From Colias croceus (lineage: Eukaryota; Arthropoda; Insecta; Lepidoptera; Pieridae), in NCBI RefSeq assembly GCF_905220415.1, contig NC_059555.1:6192001-6256000 (forward strand): 64,000 bases of DNA, read 5' to 3'. Made by a program: the position numbers and the translations under genes. The notes beneath the pieces were generated by a model. The model worked only from the letters and a program-made list of their open reading frames with translations. It made no database searches and was not told the DNA's origin. Below are positions 19,120-32,340 of this stretch, one piece after another (the stretch's first letter is position 1; every line of letters begins with the position of its first letter).

Positions 19120-20532
19120 GTTAGTGATAGATTTAGTTGTGTATTTGGTTCTTTGGCAGGATATTAGGACGAGGATGGAAGACATGTCAACTGTGGTGCT
19201 ATTTTATTTTCTTCATTTGACAGGAATTTATCGAGCTTTACGAAAAAATGACATATATGACTATTTTTTTAAAGTTGGCTAATGTCAGCAGTCTAGCATT
19301 ACTATTCATGATGAATTTACTTCGTCTAAATTATATAAAATGGTACTTTGTCATACGGAGCAACATAATCGTTAAACGACTAAGCATCTAGAAAAAAGTA
19401 CAAATAAAATGATATATTCAAAAGATTAACTTGTCATAAACACAAATTTAACTATTACATACTTCATAGTAATTTCACGGTTGCAATTTTGTAAATTTGA
19501 CAATAACGATACTCAATTGTTGCAGCATGCAATGTTAAAAAGTGTTATTTAATCTGCATGTTATAACGTTAAAAGATTAAAAAATGCAGTAATATTAACG
19601 ATACATAATAAAAGAAATTAGAGAGAAAAAATGTAGAATTCTCAAAACTCTTCGACCGGATGGATACACATAACAACACACAATTAGATTGTAGTCACAT
19701 TAAAAAGCCATTTATATGATTCTCCTAATATATAATTTCTTAAGCTAGATCGCGTGTCTAATGATATATAATAATGTAAAGTTTTAGGGCTGTTTGTGTG
19801 TCGACGGAAAAATACATCAGTTGCGTCTTTATTTCTCGTTATAGTTCATGTGATCGGTGCTAACTAGATTGTTTCTTGAGAAATTGAGATTTTTTTTCGT
19901 TTCGTTTTCATGTGTATGTTCCAATGTTATTATAGTTTATTATAATGATTATAGTTTATTACAACGAAGACTTCAAATGACATAAACACCATAATTTAAC
20001 ATTTTGAAGTTAACTGTTTGATGTCATTTGGGCAAATATTTATTTGGTTTGCGATTGCAAAAACGATATATTACTAGAACTATGCAAGTTCACTAGACTG
20101 TATATATTTTGTATGTCATATCCATGCATATCATAAATTACAAGAGATATAGTGCAATGCTTTAAAAATACGTAAACAAAGTTCAGTGAAAGTTTTTACG
20201 TAACCGTTATCTATTATAATGTACTGCGACAAGCTGGTCTTGATACTTGGCGGAACGAAATACGTACGAAACGAACGAGTACGTTTGATGGATGATTCTA
20301 ATTCTGTGTCATTATACATAGCATGTAATTTGAGCTTGTCATCAATTACTCGTATAAAGTGAAAGATAAACAATGTAAATTTGTCTCATTTATTTAGACA
20401 GCCGTATATCATTTTAACATACATGAGCAAAAAATATACGTGTAGTACTTAAGTGGTGAACATCTGATTTAAACTATTTTTAATTCGTTTCATGTGTTCA
20501 TTGTCTGACATTATAGAGAAATTGGTTGCGAA
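19120..20532. other. Start of the very long myosin intron
   Basis: AT-rich DNA. No exon, RNA or clear transposon was recognised. The minus-strand 80-codon ORF near 20131-20373 has no support. Confidence 0.6.
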
Positions 20533-21066
20533 TAGTGTTGCCCAAATGCAAGAACAAGGCGAGACTTAGCCAGTCTTGGTCTTGGTCTTGCGCCAATACA
20601 CCTAGTCTTGGTCTTGGTCTTGGTCTTGCGCCAATACACCTGGTCTTGGTCTTGGTCTTGGTCTTGCGCTCTCAGTCTTGGTCTTGGTCTTGGTCTTGCA
20701 GCAAGAGTCTTGCAAGTCTTGCAATTACCTATTAGTCTAGGTATTACTATTTATTAAAGTTTACTTTAAATCTTAGAAAAACGTATTACAATTGGAACAT
20801 TGTGAGCTTGAATTAACATAGCCATGGTAAAGATCAAGCAGATTAATAAATAACTGAAGATTTGATAAGAAATTCGAAAAATCAAAGTCCTAGCTGCAAG
20901 ACGCAAGAGTCTTGCAGGCTATGTCTTGTTCTTGCTCAAGTCTTGCACGGTCAGTCTTGGTCTTGGTCTTGCTAAAAATACGCGGTCTTGTTCTTGGTCT
21001 TGGTCTTGCAAAAACGCAAGAACAAGACCAAGACTGCAAGACCAAGACTGAATTTGGGCAACACTA
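20533..21066. mobile_element. hAT-like foldback element with GGTCTT minisatellite
   Basis: Perfect 15-bp inverted ends TAGTGTTGCCCAAAT, flanked by an 8-bp duplication GTTGCGAA (20525-20532 and 21067-21074). An 8-bp target and this type of end fit the hAT superfamily. The inside is largely GGTCTT / AAGACC repeats on both arms, plus a unique middle with no transposase. Confidence 0.85.
20569..20712. repeat. GGTCTT minisatellite, left arm
   Basis: Blocks of GTCTTG/GTCTTGGTCTTG separated by CGCCAATACACCT spacers, about 140 bp. A second, shorter block at 20950-21060 has GGTCTT units followed by inverted AAGACC units. Confidence 0.9.
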
Positions 21067-22891
21067 GTTGCGAATGTCTCGTTGAATAAGATTAACAATA
21101 ATAATTAATATTTAATATGTATATTATGTGATAATATCGTCCCACAGATTCCTTGATGTTCAGCTGTCTAATTAGCCAGTTCCTAAAAAAACAATCTTTA
21201 GAGAAATTATTTTTCCCTAACTACGCTAAGCATTAAAAAATACAAAAAATATTTTTACGTGGTAATGTTAAGAACCTTTTACGTGATCAGCGCGAGCATC
21301 TGAAAAACTATATAAAGTAACGATAAGTCAATTATGTACACCAAATCCACACAAATCTGTGACACCATGTTTTTTAACATCTCAGGAACTACCTACTCAA
21401 TGGAATTGAAAATATATTTTTTCATTGTACAGACTATTTATAATGATAAGAATTTAGATCAAGAGAAGCGGAGCAGCAATGAAAAATGTTGCAAAAATAT
21501 TCCTTGTACTAGTAGATGAAGTTGCGTGGGTCAGGTAGTACAATACAAATCCATTTCGTTTCGCTAAGGTTTCGATATCTTATTGTAATTAAAATGACTT
21601 CCCACGACTGTAACTAATATGAAATAGATTAATTTTGAACTTTAATAATATGTTAAAATTGTATATTCAAATGCTGATAGCTTTATTAATAAAAGTTGTA
21701 ATAGCTCCATTTCTAAAAGTTAATCGTATAATAATTGTATCACTTTGAAGCTTAACGCATTTTAGCGAACAAAAACATCCGACGGTTGTTATTATGCAAC
21801 CGTCCACCAGCGCTTTTTATTTGGAAGTTGCTTTCGTTTTTTTCGTACAAAGATGGAATTTAACACACGGCCTATGTAGTTTCGTGGTTACACTGTTATG
21901 TAGATAAGCTTCCTCTCACGTGTGAAGACACGCATGGTCTCTCTCTGCCCATAATGTTGTGTTCGTGACGAATAAATAATCATAACTAAGTATGTTTTAT
22001 ACGCACTACTCGTACAAGAAACTGGCTTTATTTACAGACGTTGTGCACATTTCGACTAGATATTTGAATTGCTTCTCATTTCTTAGGGACGAATTGATAT
22101 GAGAGAAGAGCCGTTAATCGACGTTAATCGACGAAAAGACAGTACGATATGGTTAGATAGCTAATAGCCGATGCGATTTCATGGTTGTTAGCGTTACTTA
22201 AGTTATTATTTTAGGTCACTTATCTGAAAAGATATGCAGGACTCTCTGTTATTTATTTTTAAATTGCCATATTAATTTATATTAATTATAAAATATTAAC
22301 GTGAATCATTTAGGTCAAGCAGATCATTTGACTTTGAATCGAAACTATGCAACAATTTGAAATATATATTAACTTACTCGTCTTTACATTTCTCATTCAT
22401 TTATATTATTATGCACACCAAAACATGCTATTCATCTTATTTCTCACCAATGCGGTAATGTCGACCACATTTAGAGGATGCATAGAGGCTAGAAGTGACC
22501 GCCGGCGTTATGTAAGGCTACGTAATACTTACGTCATCTGTGGATCATTTCCGAACTGGCTTTCGCGACCTCCTTTTGGCAATACAATGTGACATTAAGT
22601 GTTACACGTCCCAATTTTTATGCGTAAATATTGCATATTGGCGAAAATATCAATAATATTGAGTGTGGAGTTCCTAGGAAATCTAGTTGCGTTTTGTTAT
22701 GAAAGAACTTGAGCGCTGATTTTATGTAATCACTTTCTTGTTCTTATTTTAGGTCGGTGGAAATCAGAGATAATTGAATATTTTAGTTCATGTTTTCATG
22801 TTTGTTTGCTATTTACTCTTTTACTGTTAGACGAAAGGAAGTTTTCATTGATACCTAATTTCATAAATATTGAGTTGTAATAAAAATTATA
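21067..22891. other. Intronic DNA, nothing recognised
   Basis: AT-rich apart from a short GC-richer stretch at 22480-22580. No exon with splice support and no family-level repeat was recognised. Confidence 0.55.
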
Positions 22892-23181
22892 AAAAAATAT
22901 TATTCCAAAACTAAAATTGCCGATGTAGCACAAAAAGCTGCTTCGCTTAAATGGAGCTGGGCAGGGCATATTAGTAGCATGCCGGACGAACTGTGGGCCA
23001 AGATAACGACTTTGTGGAGCCCAGACACAGCTAGAAGGCGTCGCGGCAGGCCGAAGAAAAGATGGCGGGATGAACTGGACCAATTTAATAGAGACTGGTC
23101 TACAGTAGCACAAGATCGTGATTCATGGAAGCGCTTTGGGGAGGCCTTTGCTCAGAAGGACACAACAGGCTAATACAATAC
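22892..23181 (+). mobile_element. 5'-truncated RTE-like insertion with 13-bp target duplication
   Basis: The flanks AATAAAAATTATA at 22879-22891 and 23182-23194 are identical. Inside, the plus-strand frame reads KWSWAGHISSMPDELWAK, RRRRGRPKKRWRDEL and AQDRDSWKRFGEAF, the extreme C-terminus of a moth RTE-type reverse transcriptase ORF, ending with a stop after QKDTTG. The 3' end has a TACAATACAATA tail. Confidence 0.85.
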
Positions 23182-23194
23182 AATAAAAATTATA

Positions 23195-26100
23195 TGAAGA
23201 TTCTTTGCATTACGATGTAATGATGATAATATGCGTTCAGTCATTAATCATACCTACTAATTTGAAACTATATCAAAATAAATTAAGTGCAATAATTGTA
23301 TTTTAATTGCAATTGTGTTTGATTGTATAATCAAATACGAGTAGAACCTTATTACTTGGTAAATAAGAAATCTTCATGAGATCAGAAGATTATGAAGGTA
23401 GGTACCTACACATTACACAATCCAATCTTTGTGTAGGTACTTATACAATATCTTTGGATCTCAAAAGTGATTTAGGGCTATAGAACAATAACATAATTAA
23501 TCTTCCGAGGTGTGGCAGATATCATCTACACTATAAGAAATTAACGTCTATCTCTATTATAAAAGTTTGATAGGTAATTTTCTCTTGCCGAACTTAAACA
23601 AACATTCGATTGTTTTTTAATGAAGATAAAGATACAAGAATTAATAAGATAGATAAATCTGTCTTGTACAATGAGTTGGTCAAAACTTTACGGGAAAATT
23701 CCCATCGCTGATGTTTATAAGCTTATTAAGTTTCTATTTTGAAAGATTTTCTGAAAAACAAGTTCTGTTTTCTTATACATATATATTTGTTTTTAATGGC
23801 ATTGAGAAACTCGATTTCATTACACTGTTATAAATTCGTCTTGTTTTTAATGCAATTGACCTACAAATATATAATTTTTATGTATATTTAGTATAATATA
23901 ATTTTATTGCATATCCATGACGGTTCCGTACAATTTACATAAAAAAAAAGAATTAAGTGCAACCATAAACTTCGGCGGATTTATTGTCGTTGATTAATAA
24001 CTAATAATAATATTGATATGACATGCGATAATTAATTAATTATTCATATTATGATAAAAATCGTAAATTTCTTTGAAGTTTTGTATCAAATAACTTCCAA
24101 CTAAGGATTTTTAAAACAGCATTAATCTTGCATTCATAAGATTTATTAGAATATGAAATTTTATAGGCGTTACTAAAATCATAGTGTTGTATAAATTAAT
24201 CATAATAACCATATAGATACTTTTGAATATGTTACGCTATGACCCCCGCGGTGAGGTGAAAAGGGCCAACTTTTTATAAAAGTTGACTGAATGGTGTCTC
24301 GACCAGATGTTTTATAGGAGGAAATAGAAACTGCGTTTAGAAACTGGCCCTAGTGGAATCCTTCTAAGACTTGTAAGGAATGATAGCCGTTTAGAAACTT
24401 TATTAAGTTGATGATATGTCGTACTTGACCATGTTTCATATGGAGTATAATTGCACTCATAATATTAGAACATGTTTTCTCATACCCGGTTTCTGTATTC
24501 TATCAATAAATATACAGTTAATCAGCGAGGGTTTTATTTTTTGTTGAATTCTGAACATTTAAGGTTTAATGAGTGACCCTATGCGCATATATTTTCGTAC
24601 TAAATATGAATTTGGCTAGTTCTATTTTAACGTGCATTTACATAAGTGTTAAAAATGTTTTTATAAATAAATAACAAAATGCAATTTGTTTCTATTGACT
24701 GAGCAGGGAGCACGATCGCATGCCGTTAGTTACGTTTCAATGAAGAAAGGAAATTTAAAATTTCATCTATTGTTGTTTCTGGTATGTACCTACGGGTCAA
24801 TTACATGCAATCGTTAAAAGTAGAGTAATTTGACTGCTCTGTCTATGATAGGCTCCATATTGAAACTATTGTTAGAGAATTGCTTCATAAAAACATATGA
24901 ATGGAAGCTTTGATATAAAAACATACCTTAAATAAACGTGTTATTGAGTACCTCTGTCAATCACACGAACATTGCTTATCATTAAGCCCTCAAAAGAAGA
25001 TTGGGCCACGCGCCCAACGTCGAATTAAATATTATAATTATAAGATATTTGTGTTTAAACCCTCATTTACGATCAACATCGGTAAACAAATTAAAACTAC
25101 ATATTAATTAATAGAGTGGCGTTCAAGGCTATACGAATAATTTTGAAGTTTAAGAGTTCACAAAACTAAGGCACTTTTATAATCAACAGCCGTGCTTACA
25201 AAATGCAGTTTAAAATTGAAATTAACAAGAATGTCTTCCGGACTTTTTTTATTTTTATTTGAAAAGCCTCTCTTATTAGTGTTTCGACGTTTTTGCTATT
25301 ATTTAATGATTCATGGTGGTATCTAAATCAATCACAATAGGATGCTATTATAGCTAGTAACGTTGTGTTTTATTTTTTTAATTCGTGTATTGTAGTCATT
25401 GTTCGTAACCTAGTAAACATTGATTTACATTTTATATATAAGTGAAACTCAGCTATGCCATTTATGTTTTGGACCTAGAGTCATCATAGAGCTGAGCTAA
25501 TAATTATACAGACATCTCTAAAAGTTTGCTTTATTTTTTAACTCACAAAAACAAATTTCATCTATAGGAAGTACGGATAGTGAGTGATGTGGTCGTGAAA
25601 ACACTTTCCCACGTAGAAACCATTCATAATTTTTTAAATTATCTTTTACGACTTTGGTTAGCATTTTTCTTTGGTCTTCTTTTACGCTCACTATAATACA
25701 TTGTTGTATCGAATGGCTTTTCCGTACACTGCTGTGAGAAATTTCGCGTTCGCACTATCTAGTGATAAATAGTAAATAGTACTTACTAATAATGCTAAAA
25801 GCTCAAATAGGTCGGCGTTGTTGTGGAGCTTCGAGAAAGAAAAGTCAAGTGCGCCCACACTAATTAATTTTGGATTTCTTTATATGGAAATTGCTATATT
25901 AATTCATAAATCACTTTCACTAGTTGCAAAATTTACTTCTTAGGTTACAACAAGGGTGCATAAATGTAATGTATGACAATATACATAACAAATTTCTTCA
26001 TCGCGAAGATATTTTCGTTGTGATACTAAAGTTTTTTCGTTTTATCCAAGTAATCTTTCTTGCAAGAAAAGTACTGTGAAAGTGCTATAACAGTTTCGTG
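23195..26100. other. Intronic DNA, nothing recognised
   Basis: AT-rich, with no ORF over 60 codons and no recognised repeat. Position 26040-26110 probably contains the 5' junction of the jockey/CR1-like insertion, but no target duplication was fixed. Confidence 0.55.
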
Positions 26101-26125
26101 TATGCCGTATGACCGTTAACAACGA

Positions 26126-28396
26126 ATGATCATAAGTAACATTAGAGAGTCAATTGGCAAAGTTCATTTTCTTGATCTGTCAGACCATGAAACTGGCCAA
26201 ACGTTACAATTTCCCATTGCCACAGTGAAGAAAAAAAATCACATCTTTATAAAAAAACGTTGTTACAGTAAAGAAAATACGAAGAAATTTGTTAATGCTC
26301 TAAACAGCTTATCCTGGACCGAGGTTCTACAACAAACCTCAAGTAATGAAGCTTTCAATGAATTTCATGACATCATTCAATTATTTTTTGATCTATGCTT
26401 TCCCATAAACAAAATCAAATTAAAGAACAGTGTAGCATCACCCAAATGGATTTCAAAAGGTATAAGAGTCTCAAGTCGAAATAAACGTAAGCTTCGTCAT
26501 ACATACTACAAAAATAAATCTGAAAATAACAGAAATAATTATAAAAAATACGAAAGAGTTTTAAGAAAGTGTATTGTATCTTCTCAAAAATGTATTAACC
26601 GTAATTATATAAATAAATCAAAAAATAAATCAAAAGCGACATGGAATATAATATCAAATAAAATTAATAATAGTAACATGTCTGAAAATATCGAATATAT
26701 ATCACAAAACGATATTGTAATAGATGAACCAGCTAAAATTGCAGAAGCTTTCAATACGTTTTTCAATAGACATAACTCCGCTAATGGTTCTGGTTCTGCT
26801 AAGTATAGTATTGTGTCTAAAGAATCCTCTATTTTCTTATCTCCGTGCATAGAATCCGATGTTTATAAAGCTGTACAATCCTTGAATAATACTGCAGCAG
26901 TAGGATATGACAATATACCAACATGTACTATTAAAATGTGTATTAAAGTAATATGTCCTGTATTAGTCCATCTGCTTAATTTATCTCTTACACAAGGTAT
27001 ATTCCCTGATAGACTCAAATATTCAGTCATTAGACCTATACATAAAAAAGGCAAACGTCAGGAATTAGTCAATTATAGACCAATTACCCTTATACCAATA
27101 ATAGCAAAGATTTATGAAAAAATTATGTATAGCAGGTTAAATCGATTTATAAGTAAATTTAATATCATTAAACAAGAACAGAATGGATTTCAACAAGGTA
27201 AATCGACCACACTCGCAACTCACACATTGACAAAAAATATTATTGACAACATTGATAGGCGTAATGAGGTATCTGTAGTCTTCTTTGATATGAGCTGTGC
27301 ATTTGACTGTGTTGACCATGAATTTCTACTCAGCAAATGTTTTCTGTACGGAATAAGAGGTCCAGCGCACAAGTGGCTGACCTCATACTTGACTAACCGT
27401 ATGCAATGTGTAGAGATATCGTATATAGACAACAATTCGTTAAAAAAGTCGGTAAGATCACAATACGTACATAATAAATACGGAGTGCCACAAGGCAGTA
27501 TCCTCGGGCCTCTCCTGTTCTTATTGTACATAAATGATCTTCCTAACGTTACAGAACATAAATGTACTCTTTTCGCGGATGATGTATCCATCACCATACC
27601 TCGTAACAAATTGACCACCTACAAAGAAGACATTTATTTGACTATTAAAAATGTAACAGAATGGCTAAAATATAATAATTTAACTCCTAACATTACAAAG
27701 ACAAAACTAATGCAATTCTGTAATTATCATAATATTAGACATAACCTTGACATAATTTATAATGGACAACGTATTGACGAAGTTACTGAAACGGTATTTT
27801 TAGGTATCACATTAGACAACCACTTAAATTGGAAAGCTCACACGGATTCTGTTTGTACCCGTGTAAATAAGTTTGTATTTGCCCTCAGAAGAATTAAACA
27901 GATTATTGATGAGAGAGCGGCAATCATTGCATATCATGGTTATGTTTCATCGTTGCTTCGGTATGGTCTTATTTTATGGGGCAACTCTACTAACGTAAAA
28001 AAAGTTTTTATAGCTCAGAAAAGGTGTGTCAGAGCAATATGTGGAGTAGGGCCCTTAGAAAGTTGTCGAGACTTATTTAAGCGACTCGGACTTTTAACAC
28101 TTACTTCCTTATACATCTTGGAGGTTGGAATATTTGTGAAACAGCATCCCTATATGTACATTAAAAGTTGTCAAAATAGTCAGTACCCAACCAGGGATCC
28201 TCACAGATTGCAACTTCCAATTTGTCGCACTGCTTTATGTAGCAAAAACAGTCATGTTATGAGTGCGAAGATATATAATAAAATCCCAATGGCATTTAAG
28301 GAATTGCCCATGCAATTGTTTAAACTTAAATTAAAAAAGTGGCTGCAATCTCATTGCTTTTATAATATAAATGAGTTCTTTGCTTGTAAACACTAA
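26126..28396 (+). CDS. Non-LTR retrotransposon ORF2: endonuclease end + reverse transcriptase
   Basis: 756 codons without a stop. Residues about 14-30 (FLDLSDHETGQ) are the final strand of an apurinic-type endonuclease, so most of that domain is missing. The RT is complete: YRPIT at 317, FFDMSCAFDCVDHE at about 386, YGVPQGSILGPLLF at 452, the catalytic FADD at 483-486, then thumb and the ending LKKWLQSHCFYN. Wording fits the jockey/CR1 group (Daphne-like); the exact clade is uncertain. The ATG at 26126 is just the first in frame after 5' truncation. The lack of stops or frameshifts suggests a young insertion. Without the endonuclease it is unlikely to be autonomous. Confidence 0.9.
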   Translation: MIISNIRESIGKVHFLDLSDHETGQTLQFPIATVKKKNHIFIKKRCYSKENTKKFVNALNSLSWTEVLQQTSSNEAFNEFHDIIQLFFDLCFPINKIKLKNSVASPKWISKGIRVSSRNKRKLRHTYYKNKSENNRNNYKKYERVLRKCIVSSQKCINRNYINKSKNKSKATWNIISNKINNSNMSENIEYISQNDIVIDEPAKIAEAFNTFFNRHNSANGSGSAKYSIVSKESSIFLSPCIESDVYKAVQSLNNTAAVGYDNIPTCTIKMCIKVICPVLVHLLNLSLTQGIFPDRLKYSVIRPIHKKGKRQELVNYRPITLIPIIAKIYEKIMYSRLNRFISKFNIIKQEQNGFQQGKSTTLATHTLTKNIIDNIDRRNEVSVVFFDMSCAFDCVDHEFLLSKCFLYGIRGPAHKWLTSYLTNRMQCVEISYIDNNSLKKSVRSQYVHNKYGVPQGSILGPLLFLLYINDLPNVTEHKCTLFADDVSITIPRNKLTTYKEDIYLTIKNVTEWLKYNNLTPNITKTKLMQFCNYHNIRHNLDIIYNGQRIDEVTETVFLGITLDNHLNWKAHTDSVCTRVNKFVFALRRIKQIIDERAAIIAYHGYVSSLLRYGLILWGNSTNVKKVFIAQKRCVRAICGVGPLESCRDLFKRLGLLTLTSLYILEVGIFVKQHPYMYIKSCQNSQYPTRDPHRLQLPICRTALCSKNSHVMSAKIYNKIPMAFKELPMQLFKLKLKKWLQSHCFYNINEFFACKH

Positions 28397-28564
28397 AGAT
28401 AGAAAAGGTAGATAATAATAATAACTGTAATGTAAAATGTTAAAATTAATCTAAATATATATTGTAATTTAGTTAGTTAAATACACATAAATATTTGTAT
28501 GCCAGTCTGCTGGCGAATTGTGCGGACTTTAATGTAATATATTGTAAAACCTTGTAGACCACAA

Positions 28565-28640
28565 TTCCTGCAAATAAATTAAATTAAATTAAATAAATTA
28601 AATAAATAAAAATTAAATTAAATAAATTAAATTAAATAAA
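28565..28640 (+). repeat. (AAATT/AAAT)n tail of the retrotransposon
   Basis: Alternating AAATTAAATT and AAATAAATT units immediately after the ORF2 3' UTR, the typical low-complexity 3' tail of jockey/CR1-type insertions. Confidence 0.85.
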
Positions 28641-30129
28641 TAGAACGAAAATGTAGCAATTGTGTGTGTAACTTATAGACTCAATAACCACAAGAAAAAC
28701 CTTTACGATGTCCAAAAATGAAAGCTTACATGTGCTCAAGATTCGGTATACCTCAATTCTCAGCCATAAACGAGCAGTTAACAATGTAAAAAGAAGTGAT
28801 TCTAACGTACTGAAGTAATATCCAAGCTTTCACACCAGGCACTGGAAAGCGTGGGCAAGATTATGTAAATAGATGTAAAACGTAGGTAATGATAGGGCTA
28901 TAACCGAAGATATAAATTTTATTAGCAATGATACAACAGTTATAATGAACCTACTCATAAAATGAATATTCTTTTACATATTTTCGATTGATACAATGAG
29001 GAAGTGACGTCGTAGCGGAATGTATCGCGTCAAATATTTGAAATTATGGCTGGGTCGTTAAACATTTTTCGAGTGCAAAGTTTAATTTGATCGTTAAATT
29101 AACGATATGAGGTTAATACTAATTGGTTTCGTATTTTTCATTTTGATTTATATTAATAATTATAGGCTATTAGAAAGTTTCAATAATCTACGAATTGATT
29201 CTTTTGCCAATGTAATCTAGAACGACACTAAATTATAGGTTTAAAATTTAAAATTCTATCTAATCACATCGAACACAATCTAAGAATCTGCATAATACAT
29301 AAATATAGGTAATATTTCTACTAATCTATCATTAAATGTTACTGGGTCAGTAAATGTAGGAAGTTATTGACCGATTTACAACTTCTGCTCGGAAAGAATG
29401 ACTATCTAAGATTGGGTTATGTAACTCGTTGGTTGCTATTGCAGTCGACGAGTGATTACTATTTGCGCCTTAGTGGATTGATTACATAAAACAAATGGAA
29501 AACATCGTAAAAATAAACTTTTAAAAAAAAATTAAAACACGCTTTAACATGCAATTATTGTATTGTCACCGACCCTTGATAAGTACACAGTTTAAATTAA
29601 ACCTATTGGTTCAAAATCTAGTGTAAAGGAGTCGTTTATATACAAACATACAGAGGGCGCTAATAAAAGCGTGTTAAAATAGGTCAATTTTGATGTACAT
29701 TTGAATTTGAAAATATTTTGCCGTAAATACAATGTTACAAAATATGGCATGTTTATGTGTTAAAGAGGTTCATAATTAAACGTAAATTAGGTAAGAACGT
29801 AATTATTTTTTCAGCAATATGGTACAAAAATACGGAAAACACATTGCTTAATCAACCGTCCGTGTACAAAGAGGTGCACAAAATTGGATTAAGAACTACG
29901 TAATTACCTAGTAATGCTATGATCGATATGAATTATCTTATACTGCTGATTATCACGTGACTAACTATTGTGTGTATCGATCTTCGTGATTAGTTTCCAA
30001 GTATAATAGCACCTTTAATTGGTATTTACTCTTGTGTTCCTTTTGTAATTATGATCTTCGTTTTGGTTCTATAAAGGCTATGCTCTAGTTCTAGGGTTGG
30101 CACTGACTCATTTTCAGTCATCTATACGA
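28641..30129. other. Intronic DNA, nothing recognised
   Basis: AT-rich with no supported exon or repeat. Confidence 0.55.
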
Positions 30130-30285
30130 GCATTATAATGTTGAATTTTGTTTGTTTGGTTGAACGCGCTAATCTTAGGCCCTACGAGTCGGATTTGAAA
30201 AATGATTTCAGTGTTAGATATCATCACACAAAGATCAATAGGAGAGGAGCAATGCTGGTAAAACCGTGCGGTGGTACAGTGGTAC
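30130..30285 (+). mobile_element. Decayed LEP1-like Helitron (GTTT-core family)
   Basis: TTTGTTTGTTTGGTTGAACG, CGCTAATCTTAGG, GATTTGAAAAATGATTTCAG and GTAAAACCGTGCGG match, in order, the copy at 33751-33949. Both ends have decayed. Confidence 0.7.
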
Positions 30286-32164
30286 TAAAATTTATACAAG
30301 AATTAAAGAATTAATATTTTGAATGGGTGAAGGTAAGGATAGGTGACGTGAGGCAAATAAATCATAATTTTTATTTCACTTTCACGCAGCTGCTCGTTTA
30401 TTGATTTCTGTTAAAGACCATAATTTGAAGCTATAATAATATGCTCAAGAACGAGAAGTGAATCTAATATTAAAGATTTATAGATCACGTGCAGATGCAT
30501 GACATATTTTGTTGTTATGTTAAAATTTATATTTATACATTTAGATAGCTTTTCCCAAAACAGTAATGTATCCCAATTTCTCGTTATATTTAGTAGGTAT
30601 GCAATGACTTTGTGAACGTTTTGACTTTAAGTATTAATTTTCATGTAAAAACATAAATTTACCGCTTCGTTATCACAACATAGGCATTGCACTTAACTTT
30701 CATTCTTATCGAATAAAATGGAGTATTTATAATTGCGTGCCAATCCTTTACTTTTAAAAACTTTCAAAATACAAGATCTGCTATCGATGGTGCATCTGGT
30801 GCCAGTACGGGTAATTATTTTCTCTAAATGTATCAAAGTGAGAGGTGCTCGGTATCGATTCATAAAGGAATAATCCAGTTTTGGAAACAGAAAGTTGAAT
30901 CCTGCTCTACATTAAGGTTTAATGAGAGATGTTTATGAGATGCCCGACGAATTTCGTTTTAACGATGGCTTTATTGTATCTTTTAATTGGTAACAAAATT
31001 TTGGGAGCATTTTATCGGTTAACTTTTGTAAATTAAAATGTAAATTAAATGTTATATTTTTTGCGTTCATGACTTCCATATATTCATATAAATAAATGAG
31101 TATTTGTTTTTGTTTAATTTTGACACGTCGACCCAAAGGTCACGTTCTGTTTTTATTTAATATTTTTTTTTAGATAATATGAAAACCTTATAATAATTTA
31201 AATATAATTGATTATTGTCTTGAAAATTGTCAGTAAATTTATGTAAATATATTTATAGATATGAGACGATTCCTATTAAATTTTTGTAAATTGAAATTGT
31301 AGATTTTCAGAGCCACCTTGAACTTTGACCAGTGACTAGAGAGACTGTTGTCTAGGTCGAGGCAATGACCATTTTAACAAAGCGCATTGGAAACGTTTTT
31401 AAGTTTAAGCTGCAATCGTTATTGGCAATTTAATCAAAATTTGTAATCATTAAAAAAAGAAGTAGACTTCACAATTTTATACAGGTATAGAGAGAAAATT
31501 TTCATCAAGGTGCTTCGATAAAAAATAAAGAGCGTGAAACTATAAAGTTAAAACACCAAATAATATATTATTAATTATTTGTTTATAACTAAGTTTGATC
31601 TATTTATGTGTAGGAAAAATATGAAAATAAAAATTTTGACATGTAATTAGAATTAGGTACACGATGTTTTAACTCGATATCCATTTATCTAAAAGTTAAA
31701 CAATTACTATAGGTATACTTACGCGTATATTCAGAAATATTTCTGAATGCATTTGCCTAAGTAAAGAGGGAATATGGGTTTATGTAAGACATTTCTTAAC
31801 TTGTAAGTGAGGTTATGTTATCTCGAATATAAACATTGAGATGGTGTCAAATTGATTTATCAAAGATAATTTTATTTGGAACTGCGGTTGAAAATTTATA
31901 TTATCATGAATTAAGTTTATAATAGTTTACGTATTTAATTACACTATAAAATACTATAATTACACGTACGGAATTTAAAAGTATTCATTAGGCATTTATA
32001 TTTTATAAATCATCCACAACCAAAATTAATTCGATATATAGATAATAAATGTAGGTGCAGATTGAATCAGACACTGACCAGACATCTTCCATGATTGTCA
32101 GCTTACTGGAGCTTGAAGCTAAAACAAATGCTAGCATATATCATATTTCAGTATTTAATAAAAA
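30286..32164. other. Intronic DNA, nothing recognised
   Basis: AT-rich. The minus-strand 67-codon ORF near 30933-31136 has no domain or splice support. Confidence 0.55.
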
Positions 32165-32208
32165 AACATAGTCGATGTCAATGCGAGCGGTATGTAAATT
32201 GGATCTAG

Positions 32209-32340
32209 TTGGGTAACGTGGACGCGGCCGGGTTGGTGCCTGTTGGGGCGGCTCAGTCTGTTGCCGTGAAGCGTGCGACGCGCGCGCACTTTCGCTCTCT
32301 ACATTGTACACTATACAGTACGCGCACTTCCGTAGTACTT
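32209..32340 (+). promoter_or_regulatory. CpG-rich patch, possible alternative promoter
   Basis: A sharp GC and CpG rise inside a very AT-rich region, with CGCGGCCGG, GCGACGCGCGCGC and an arthropod initiator-like CTCAGTC near 32250. A second GC-rich patch follows at 32640-32740. Together they could be a promoter and first exon, but no TATA or downstream element is clear. Confidence 0.3.

Noticed and set aside
20526..20735. Plus-strand ORF rich in Leu-Val-Leu
   Set aside because: Product of reading the GGTCTT minisatellite; not a protein gene.
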